Shown: positions 1 through 5,070 of the stretch, one piece after another
Layout: each line of letters starts with the position of its first letter
How positions within the stretch are numbered: the first letter of the stretch is position 1
From: Bacillota bacterium
GTDB lineage: Bacteria; Bacillota; Clostridia; Acetivibrionales; DTU013
Direction: 5' to 3'
DNA length: 5,070 nt
Assembly (NCBI GenBank): GCA_023399355.1
Contig: JAEWQC010000113.1
Location: forward strand, 1 to 5,070
Translations under genes and position numbers: made by a program
Notes under the pieces: model-generated
Seen by the model: the letters and a program-made list of their open reading frames with translations, nothing else
What the model was told of the DNA's origin: nothing
The model's database searches: none

Positions 1-419
1 GCATAACTCATACCGAGGGAGATCACCTTGTCATCAAACTCTTTGCCCAGAATAGCGGACAGATAATAAATATCCATGTATCTAACAGCCACAATCTTTT
101 TTATATCTGTTGTGAGTTCCACTTCACGTCCCAGCATATCCGTATACTTTGCAGTCTTTTTCTCCGCTTTCATATCTGCCCGTGCAGACGTTTGTGCCGC
201 AGCAGCTACAGCAGTTGCTTCAACAACGGGTGCTGATGCTTCCACGGCATTCCCTGATGAACCGGCAGAGCCAGTTACAGCCGTACTGGCGCATCCTGCT
301 GCCACAAACAGTATCATTGCCGCCATTAGTAATATAGAAGTGCCCGATCTGATTGATCTAATTGACCTGCTTGACTCAGTTAGCTTTATTGACTTCATTT
401 TCTGCACTTTAAGTATCAT
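1..419 (-). CDS. ABC transporter substrate-binding lipoprotein (second copy, C-terminus cut by window edge)
   Basis: N-terminal 139 codons of a metal-chelate-type periplasmic binding lipoprotein (Peripla_BP_2/BtuF-FhuD family). The frame is open from the start to base 1. A basic n-region with several Arg and Lys leads into a hydrophobic stretch (about residues 28-40) and a lipobox-like VAAGC with lipid-accepting Cys43. An Ala/Ser/Val-rich linker follows (about 44-80). The mature domain begins near YTDMLGR (92-98), followed by DIYYLSAILG (116-125), which closely matches the neighbouring complete binding protein. I chose the ATG at 419 because AGGGG (428-432) sits 8 bases upstream; the in-frame ATG at 425 is only 2 bases from it, and the ATG at 398 has no good site. 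It lies 52 bases after the preceding gene's stop, with no terminator, so it is probably co-transcribed. It should capture substrate outside the membrane for one of the two upstream permeases. The substrate is unknown, and the docking glutamates lie beyond the edge. Confidence 0.88.
   Translation of the reverse strand, partial: MILKVQKMKSIKLTESSRSIRSIRSGTSILLMAAMILFVAAGCASTAVTGSAGSSGNAVEASAPVVEATAVAAAAQTSARADMKAEKKTAKYTDMLGREVELTTDIKKIVAVRYMDIYYLSAILGKEFDDKVISLGMSY
348..374 (-). repeat. Three imperfect 9-base tandem repeats in a signal-peptide coding region
   Basis: On the minus strand the units are TCAAGCAGG, TCAATTAGA and TCAATCAGA, all in frame and encoding SSR-SIR-SIR. They lie in the basic n-region of the second binding lipoprotein and lengthen it. 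This is read directly from the sequence; any role is unknown. Confidence 0.6.
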
Positions 420-427
420 ATTCATTT

Positions 428-432
428 CCCCT
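428..432 (-). promoter_or_regulatory. Ribosome-binding site for the second binding protein
   Basis: On the minus strand this reads AGGGG. It is 8 bases before the ATG at 419 and only 2 bases before the ATG at 425, which favours the shorter start. Confidence 0.55.
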
Positions 433-439
433 ATCTGTA

Positions 440-467
440 ATTTCTTCATGAAATATTCTTATAGAAT
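440..467. repeat. Two abutting short palindromes between the binding-protein genes
   Basis: 440-454 reads ATTTC-TTCAT-GAAAT and 455-467 reads ATTCT-TAT-AGAAT on the plus strand. Each is a perfect 5-base inverted repeat around a short loop. They occupy most of the gap between the two binding-protein genes. They are too short and AT-rich for an intrinsic terminator, and no U-tract follows. They could be chance in AT-rich spacer, a small mRNA hairpin pair or a protein-binding site. Confidence 0.3.
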
Positions 468-471
468 TCAT

Positions 472-1719
472 TTATTTTGTAAGTCCGATGGAGTAAAACC
501 CGGAGTAGGATATTGGCATATATTGATCAAAAAAAGTTTTCAAATTCTGTTCCGGATCAATATTCTCAAATGCATCAGGGTAAAAATCTTTTGCTAAAGC
601 CTGCAGTCCCACGAAGTCAAAGATATGCATGCTGAGGTTGTGGAACACACTATATACCCGGTCATTTTTAACGGCAGACAAGTTGTTCCAGCCCGTGCGG
701 GTGGTATATGCCTGCAGCCGCGCTCTCGAATCCGCTTCATCGGCATAAAACCCAAGCCTCATGGAATCCGTTGCCGAAGTCCAGTGCTGGCCGGTGATGA
801 CGATGATATCCGGATTAGATGAAATGACAAGTTCCGGATTAATCTGACCCGTTTCCTGTATGGAACCATCCGCAATATTTGTTATCCTTAATTTGCTCAT
901 GACTGTACCCCACGACTGATCATCCGCTCCCGCATAGGCAGAGGAAAACGTCTTTGGTCCGGTATCGCCGCACTCCAGATAAACTCTTGGCTTCGGTCCG
1001 CTTAACGTTGCGACGGTGTTGTAGATTTTTTTCACCTGCTCGTCGGCATAATTTGCTATTTGATCAGCCCTGCTTTCCTTGCCCAATATTTTGCCAAGAA
1101 GTCTGATCCCTTTTTGTGGTGTTGCAAGCGGATCCGTGGATTCGTCGATGCACACAACGGGAAGGCCCGCATCAATCAGCTTTTGAACACATTGAAACTC
1201 CTTGAGCATATATTGGTCAGCCACTACCAGGTCCGGGCTCAGGTTCACGACTGTTTCCACACTAACAGCATCACTCTGCACATCCCCGGTATCCGTAATG
1301 GAATTAAGCTTTGGAAACACCTCTAGAAATTTCTTGTAGCCGTCATTGTCTTTATTTTTCAGGTCAGGTCCCCAGCCGACAAGTTTCTCCGATATCTCCT
1401 CCCCTAATATTGCAGACAACTCGTAAATATCTCTGCTTCTCAGAAGAACAATTCTTTGGACATTCGTTGTAATACTTACCTTTCTTCCTGCCAGATCGGT
1501 ATACGTTGCCGTGGCGGCAGCAGTTTCCGTCCGGGCTTCAGTGGAGGTTGACACGGCTGCTGTTGTTACATCTGCCGTGGTAGCCGCGGATGATGAATGA
1601 ACAGCCGCACTCTCATTTGCCGCTTTTTCTGCACATCCCGTAAATACCATCGCCATAACGCTCATTGTCACTGCCGCTATCACCGCTGAATTGATAACTC
1701 TCTTTACTCTGTTTTTCAT
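472..1719 (-). CDS. ABC transporter substrate-binding lipoprotein, metal-chelate (iron/corrinoid) type
   Basis: Complete 415-residue binding protein of the Peripla_BP_2 family (class III; two lobes joined by a rigid helix). It has a lipoprotein signal peptide: basic MKNRVKR, a hydrophobic segment about 9-25, and VFTGC with Cys29 as the lipid site. A Ser/Thr/Ala-rich linker spans about 32-72. The mature fold starts at YTDLAGR (73-79). SVETVV (153-158) and NPELVI (294-299) carry Glu155 and Glu296, which I align by eye with BtuF Glu72 and Glu202, the residues known to dock on permease arginines. The following PDLVV and PDIIVITG strands are typical of the family. The protein is longer than many relatives because of the linker. 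I chose the ATG at 1719 over an in-frame ATG at 1737 because AGAGGG lies 6 bases upstream of the former and nothing similar precedes the latter. It follows the ATPase stop by 29 bases. The family is clear; the substrate (siderophore, haem, corrinoid or other chelate) is not. Confidence 0.93.
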   Translation of the reverse strand: MKNRVKRVINSAVIAAVTMSVMAMVFTGCAEKAANESAAVHSSSAATTADVTTAAVSTSTEARTETAAATATYTDLAGRKVSITTNVQRIVLLRSRDIYELSAILGEEISEKLVGWGPDLKNKDNDGYKKFLEVFPKLNSITDTGDVQSDAVSVETVVNLSPDLVVADQYMLKEFQCVQKLIDAGLPVVCIDESTDPLATPQKGIRLLGKILGKESRADQIANYADEQVKKIYNTVATLSGPKPRVYLECGDTGPKTFSSAYAGADDQSWGTVMSKLRITNIADGSIQETGQINPELVISSNPDIIVITGQHWTSATDSMRLGFYADEADSRARLQAYTTRTGWNNLSAVKNDRVYSVFHNLSMHIFDFVGLQALAKDFYPDAFENIDPEQNLKTFFDQYMPISYSGFYSIGLTK

Positions 1720-1725
1720 TCTAAA

Positions 1726-1731
1726 CCCTCT
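1726..1731 (-). promoter_or_regulatory. Ribosome-binding site that fixes the binding-protein start
   Basis: Minus-strand AGAGGG is 6 bases upstream of the ATG at 1719. It lies inside the 5' extension that would be coding if the ATG at 1737 were used. The sequence before 1737 is A-rich without an SD core. Confidence 0.7.
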
Positions 1732-1748
1732 TCTCATCTGTTTTTATT

Positions 1749-2522
1749 TTAATAATTTGCTGCAATGTCAACAAATTCAATGACGGGACAACCCTCCCCG
1801 TTTAAGTGAATATTGCTTTCAATTTTATAAATATCTTTTAGCATTTCTTTCGTTATCACCTTGCTTGGCCTTCCCTGGGAATGCAATCTGCCCTTGTCCA
1901 TAATCACAATATTGTCGGCATACCTTGCGGCCAGATTGATATCATGCATAACAATGACCGTTATTATATTTCTTTCTTCGGATAGTTTCACCAGCAAATT
2001 CAAAAGTGCAAATTGCCGGTGAATGTCCAGATTGTTCAGCGGTTCATCAAGAAGCAGAATTTCGGGTTTTTTTATAATGGCTTGTGCAAGCAGGACCATT
2101 TGAAGCTGTCCTCCGCTCAATTCACATATCCGGCGTTGTGCAAGCGGCTGCAGGTCAAACAGGTCAAGCATGGTATTGACCTCCTTCGTCTGTGCGGAGC
2201 TCACACGAAGTGTCAATGTATTCATCAGTCCCAGCAGTATGGCTTCAAAAACAGTGATGGAAGCATCGCTTTGGGAAGCTTGCGGCAAATAGCTCATGCT
2301 TTTTGCAAAGAAGCCACTTTGATTGCGGTTGATCTTCTTATCCATGTAGTACAGTTCGCCCCTGCTTTTTAAAATATTCGCCATACACTTGATCATCGTC
2401 GACTTACCGGCCCCATTCGGCCCGATTACTGCAGTAACTGAATTTTGAAAGCATACATTAATATCTTCCAACGAAAACTTTGACGAATAACAGTAACTTA
2501 AATTTGTAACTTTCAAGCTCAT
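1749..2522 (-). CDS. ABC transporter ATP-binding protein (FepC/FecE-like), second core
   Basis: Cytoplasmic ATPase subunit of a metal-chelate importer, 257 residues from the chosen start, a normal length for the family. The nucleotide-binding motifs appear in order: Walker A GPNGAGKST (34-42), Q-loop Gln81 in YLPQ, signature LSGGQ (135-139), Walker B ILLLDEP (155-161), D-loop NNLD (163-166) and switch His193 in VMHD. All catalytic positions are intact. The segment after the switch, HDINLAARYAD, is typical of the FepC/FecE group and differs from the other ATPase in this operon. The start is the ATG at 2522, with AGGTGA 5 bases upstream. A GTG at 2531 in the same frame would overlap the permease stop but has only a weak purine stretch before it. 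The gene begins just after the permease stop (2528-2530), so translation is probably coupled, and this ATPase most likely powers that permease. Confidence 0.95.
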   Translation of the reverse strand: MSLKVTNLSYCYSSKFSLEDINVCFQNSVTAVIGPNGAGKSTMIKCMANILKSRGELYYMDKKINRNQSGFFAKSMSYLPQASQSDASITVFEAILLGLMNTLTLRVSSAQTKEVNTMLDLFDLQPLAQRRICELSGGQLQMVLLAQAIIKKPEILLLDEPLNNLDIHRQFALLNLLVKLSEERNIITVIVMHDINLAARYADNIVIMDKGRLHSQGRPSKVITKEMLKDIYKIESNIHLNGEGCPVIEFVDIAANY

Positions 2523-2527
2523 TGTTT

Positions 2528-2533
2528 TCACCT
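2528..2533 (-). promoter_or_regulatory. Ribosome-binding site over the permease stop codon
   Basis: Minus-strand AGGTGA, complementary to part of the 16S rRNA tail, lies 5 bases before the ATG at 2522. Its last three bases are the TGA stop of the upstream permease, an arrangement that suggests translational coupling. Confidence 0.6.
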
Positions 2534-3562
2534 GTCTTTCTTTAAAATAAGCATTAATAAAAATGGAATACCAATGATCGACGTAATAATTCCCAAAGGA
2601 ATTTGTCCTCCGGGTATCGCGGTTTTACTCAGAATCGAGGAGATGGAAAGCATGAATGCACCTGTCAGCAGGGAAACCGGAATAAAAAAGCGCTGCTCTT
2701 CTCCCACAAGGACTTTGGCGATATAAGGCGCCACCAGGCCCACAAAACCAATGGTTCCCACAAAGCATACCGCCACAGATGTTATTACCGCTGTTAATAC
2801 CAGTACCTTGGTCCTCAGCTTTTCAACCTGAATTCCAAGTGATTTCGCCGTATTATCGCCCATGCACAGAGCGGTAAGCTTCCATGAATCCTTGAAAAGA
2901 AACGGCACAACTGCGATCGCAATAACAAACACCACAATGTTTTTTTGCCAGGTAGCACCTAATATGTTGCCCTGTGACCAGTTGGACATTCCTCTCAGGA
3001 CTTCGTCACTTACAAAATAGGTCAGGATCGAATTTAATGCAGAGAAAAGAAAATTGATAGCAATCCCGGTCAGGATGATGGTTGCTTTATCGCTTCTGAA
3101 TTTTGCTATGGCATAAATCAGCATAGACGACCCAAATGAAAAAATAAAAGCAAATATTGGGGTTGCAATATTTTGCAGGATATCCGGAAGGATTGAATGT
3201 CCAAACACCAGAGATAAAGCTGCACCAAAGGATGCCGCAGATGATATTCCCAGTGTGTACGGACTCGCCAGAGAATTGTTCAATATGGTCTGCATTTCCA
3301 TACCGGCAACAGCAAGGCAGGCTCCGACCAGTACTGCCATTGTTGCAATGGGAAGCCGTATGATCCTTACAATGATATTTGTCTTTTTGTCAACCGAGCC
3401 CGGATCCAGCAAAGACCTGACAACATCCGGTATGGAGAGCTTCGCAGGCCCGGTCGAAATATCGATGAGAAAGCTAATAATTACAATTGCAAACAGGCCC
3501 GCAAGCACAATTCTTTTTTTGTAAATCACCTTGTGGTAACCGTATCCCAAATCACGCCCCAT
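2528..3562 (-). CDS. ABC transporter permease, FecCD/BtuC family, divergent subtype
   Basis: Integral membrane permease of a metal-chelate importer, 344 residues from the chosen start, typical of this family (usually about ten membrane helices). Family marks, numbered from the ATG at 3562: RLPIATM (69-75), where RLPR is usual; SLASPYTLGIS (97-107), the counterpart of NPLA.P..LG; GTIGFVGLVAPYIAK (269-283), where PH..R is usual; and IPLGIITSIIG (321-331) near the C-terminus, ending in KKDR. The start is uncertain. The ATG at 3562 has AGGGGAG 9 bases upstream and the ATG at 3571 has GGGAGGG 11 bases upstream. The longest start at 3607 (359 residues) has only a G-run 12 bases away. Its stop overlaps the ATPase ribosome-binding site. 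It probably forms a homodimer with the downstream ATPase, but pairing with the other permease cannot be excluded. Confidence 0.93.
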   Translation of the reverse strand: MGRDLGYGYHKVIYKKRIVLAGLFAIVIISFLIDISTGPAKLSIPDVVRSLLDPGSVDKKTNIIVRIIRLPIATMAVLVGACLAVAGMEMQTILNNSLASPYTLGISSAASFGAALSLVFGHSILPDILQNIATPIFAFIFSFGSSMLIYAIAKFRSDKATIILTGIAINFLFSALNSILTYFVSDEVLRGMSNWSQGNILGATWQKNIVVFVIAIAVVPFLFKDSWKLTALCMGDNTAKSLGIQVEKLRTKVLVLTAVITSVAVCFVGTIGFVGLVAPYIAKVLVGEEQRFFIPVSLLTGAFMLSISSILSKTAIPGGQIPLGIITSIIGIPFLLMLILKKDR

Positions 3563-3571
3563 ACATTTCAT

Positions 3572-3589
3572 CTCCCCTGTATCCCTCCC
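3572..3589 (-). promoter_or_regulatory. Candidate ribosome-binding sites for the divergent permease
   Basis: Two purine-rich cores are visible on the minus strand: GGGAGGG (3583-3589) and AGGGGAG (3572-3578). The first is 11 bases from the ATG at 3571 and the second is 9 bases from the ATG at 3562. Both fall inside the reading frame if the far upstream ATG at 3607 is used. Confidence 0.45.
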
Positions 3590-3629
3590 ATCGTTGATAT
3601 CCGACATCAGGGCTTTCTTCCCCCCGCCC

Positions 3630-4412
3630 TCAGTTCATCAACGGTATACATGCTCTGATGGCTTCTCCCCGGTCATTGACAGTGCTTGTAATTCTCACAT
3701 CAATGCCGTATGCCGCTTTCAGATTCTCTTCGTTAATCACCTCGTCCACGCTGCCAATGATAAATTCATGGTCACTTTTCATCAGGGCCACTTTCGTTGA
3801 ACATAGGAATACATGGTTTGGAAAATGGGAAGTCATGATAACCCCCAGCCCTGCTTTTGATAATTTTCTGATTTGCTCCAGTACACGTATCTGATTGCCA
3901 AAATCGAGGTTCGAGGTGGGTTCGTCCATGATGAGGATTTCCGGCTGCTGTGCCAGTGCTCTGGCTACCAACACCATTTGCCTTTCTCCTCCGCTGATTT
4001 CGGTATAGATTTTATTTCTCAAAAAGGTAATATTCAATGATTCCAGTGCTTCTTCCGCTATTTCCATGTCCTTTCTTGAAGGAGAGGCAAATACGCCCAG
4101 GTGAGCTGTCCTCCCCATCAAAACCACATCCATCACACTAAATGGGAATGGCGGGGTGTGAGCTTGGGGAACATACCCTACAACGGTTGCCAGACGTTTT
4201 TGAGACCACTTGCTGATGTTTTCCCCATCCAGACAGATTTCTCCGCCTGCCAGCTTCAGAAATCCCAGTACGGTTTTGAAAAAAGTGGTTTTGCCAACTC
4301 CGTTCGGTCCCAGCAGACACACGATTTCTCCTGATTCGACACTCATGGAGATGTCCTTTACAATGATCCTTGATCCATAGCCGCAATCTACATTTTTTAT
4401 ATCCAGTCTCAT
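3630..4412 (-). CDS. ABC transporter ATP-binding protein (FepC/BtuD-like), first core
   Basis: Cytoplasmic ATPase of 260 residues with every motif intact: Walker A GPNGVGKTT (35-43), Q-loop Gln83 in YVPQ, signature ISGGERQ (139-145), Walker B ILIMDEP (159-165), D-loop SNLD (167-170) and switch His196 in MTSHFPNH. The C-terminal tail contains YGIDVRI (235-241), often seen in metal-chelate ATPases. The SHFPNH switch region and the SGGERQ signature set it apart from the other ATPase (MHDINLA, SGGQLQ), so the two are not recent duplicates. The start is the ATG at 4412, which forms an ATGA overlap with the stop of the upstream permease and has GAGGG 5 bases ahead. A GTG at 4418 is a possible alternative adding two residues. 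Coupling to the upstream permease indicates that they form one importer core. Confidence 0.96.
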   Translation of the reverse strand: MRLDIKNVDCGYGSRIIVKDISMSVESGEIVCLLGPNGVGKTTFFKTVLGFLKLAGGEICLDGENISKWSQKRLATVVGYVPQAHTPPFPFSVMDVVLMGRTAHLGVFASPSRKDMEIAEEALESLNITFLRNKIYTEISGGERQMVLVARALAQQPEILIMDEPTSNLDFGNQIRVLEQIRKLSKAGLGVIMTSHFPNHVFLCSTKVALMKSDHEFIIGSVDEVINEENLKAAYGIDVRITSTVNDRGEAIRACIPLMN

Positions 4413-5070
4413 ACCCACCCTCTCTTTCCCTTCATCAACAAATAAAGAAAAAATGGTGCGCCAAATAGCGAAGTCAAAATCCCCAGCGGGATTTCTACAG
4501 AAAATGCACTTCGTGCCACATCATCCACCAATAGTAAAAAAGTACTTCCAAGAAATAAAGATGCCGGTAAAAGAGTCTTGTAATTGGGTCCTGTAAGCAT
4601 TCTTGCAAGATGGGGAATAATCAAACCGATCCATCCGACCATCCCGCATATGGAGACCGCTGAGGCAGTCAAAAGTGTCGAGCAGCCGATATTTACCACA
4701 CGCAATACAGCAGTATCCAGTCCCAATGCTTTTGCTTCCTCTTCCCCAAACGACAATACATTCAGTTTCCACCTTAACAGCATAAGAGGAATTGCACCAA
4801 TCAGCATGGGGAGGATAATCACTTTTACATCAATGGTTCTGATGGTTGACAGACCGCCCATCAACCAGAAAGTAATCGCCGGAAGCTTGCTGTCGGGATC
4901 CGCCACATATTTTGTAATAGAAATAAAGGATGCAAACAAGCTTGAAATCACCATGCCGGTCAGCACTAAAACAAGGGTTGCATTATTTCCTTTGCTGATT
5001 GCCGTACTGATTAAAAGAGAGACTATAACAGCGCCTATTCCAAACAAGAAAGAGGAGAACTGTATGCCAA
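4409..5070 (-). CDS. ABC transporter permease, FecCD/BtuC family (N-terminus beyond window)
   Basis: C-terminal 219 residues of a metal-chelate permease. The frame stays open to the right edge, so roughly the first third is missing compared with the usual 320-350 residues. A TTG at 5047 is in frame but is an internal Leu codon: it lies within a membrane helix, and permease-like sequence (GIQFSSFLFGIG) continues upstream of it. Visible family marks are FWLMGGLS, the SFGEEEAKALGL cytoplasmic segment, GMVGWIGLIIPHLAR (PHLAR at visible residues 152-156), DDVAR (182-186), and EIPLGILTSLFGAPFF near the C-terminus. These are canonical, including the Arg of DDVAR that I align with BtuC Arg295, which contacts the binding protein. 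The stop overlaps the ATPase start as ATGA. It is expected to form the translocation channel with that ATPase. Confidence 0.94.
   Translation of the reverse strand, partial: GIQFSSFLFGIGAVIVSLLISTAISKGNNATLVLVLTGMVISSLFASFISITKYVADPDSKLPAITFWLMGGLSTIRTIDVKVIILPMLIGAIPLMLLRWKLNVLSFGEEEAKALGLDTAVLRVVNIGCSTLLTASAVSICGMVGWIGLIIPHLARMLTGPNYKTLLPASLFLGSTFLLLVDDVARSAFSVEIPLGILTSLFGAPFFLYLLMKGKRGWV
4418..4422 (-). promoter_or_regulatory. Ribosome-binding site for the first ATPase
   Basis: Minus-strand GAGGG is 5 bases upstream of the ATG at 4412, inside the last codons of the upstream permease. It directly touches the alternative GTG at 4418, which argues against that codon as the main start. Confidence 0.55.

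Noticed and set aside
76..597. Plus-strand open frame of 173 codons
   Set aside because: It lies antisense to the second binding lipoprotein, the gap and the end of the first. Its product is low-complexity with no family resemblance, while the minus-strand frame carries a lipobox and a conserved mature domain.
1720..1748. Possible promoter, riboswitch or terminator before the first binding protein
   Set aside because: The 29-base A/T-rich gap is too short for a riboswitch, has no clear paired promoter boxes and no strong hairpin. Its only clear element is the ribosome-binding site.
2013..2372. Plus-strand open frame of 119 codons
   Set aside because: It is antisense to the ATPase core including its Walker B and signature motifs, and shows no recognisable domain. 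It is a shadow of the real gene.
3609..3630. Possible hairpin between the first ATPase and the second permease
   Set aside because: Only a 5-base AGGGC/GCCCT stem with a 12-base loop and no T-run after it, so it is not a terminator.
4138..4386. Minus-strand open frame of 82 codons
   Set aside because: It is an out-of-frame reading inside the ATPase gene, whose motifs are all intact in the other frame.
4409..5047. TTG at 5047 as the start of the first permease
   Set aside because: The frame is open to the window edge and the residues upstream continue a membrane helix typical of the family. The missing length also matches the family's N-terminal third.

Overview
The window holds part of one tightly packed minus-strand operon for ABC-type uptake of a metal chelate (iron-siderophore, haem or corrinoid class; FecCD/BtuCD-type family). 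Both ends are cut by the window. Nothing on the plus strand looks like a real gene. The organism is most likely an anaerobic or facultative Firmicute of the Clostridia type. This is an inference from the lipoprotein signal peptides, the purine-rich Shine-Dalgarno (SD) sites, the moderate GC content and the style of the binding proteins. No RNA gene or ribosomal marker is present to confirm it.

Layout in transcription order (high to low coordinates): (1) the C-terminal two thirds of a FecCD-type permease, 5070-4409, with its start beyond the window; (2) its ATPase, 4412-3630, joined by an ATGA stop/start overlap; (3) a second, divergent FecCD-type permease, about 3562-2528; (4) a second ATPase, 2522-1749, whose ribosome-binding site lies over the permease stop codon; (5) a complete substrate-binding lipoprotein, 1719-472; (6) the first 139 codons of a second, paralogous substrate-binding lipoprotein, 419-1, cut by the left edge. 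No gap between genes exceeds about 70 bases, and no convincing promoter, terminator or riboswitch is visible, so any promoter and metal-responsive control should lie beyond the right edge.

The binding proteins would be lipid-anchored outside the membrane and deliver substrate to the permeases, while the ATPases power import from the cytoplasmic face. Each permease is followed by its own ATPase, and the two ATPases and two permeases belong to visibly different subtypes. The operon therefore looks like two importer cores joined together, with two binding proteins at the downstream end, rather than one heterodimeric-permease transporter. The substrate cannot be assigned from sequence alone. I see no clear evidence of a wholly new system. 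The points most worth a second look are the double core, the tandem binding proteins, and the altered docking and motif residues of the 3562-2528 permease.
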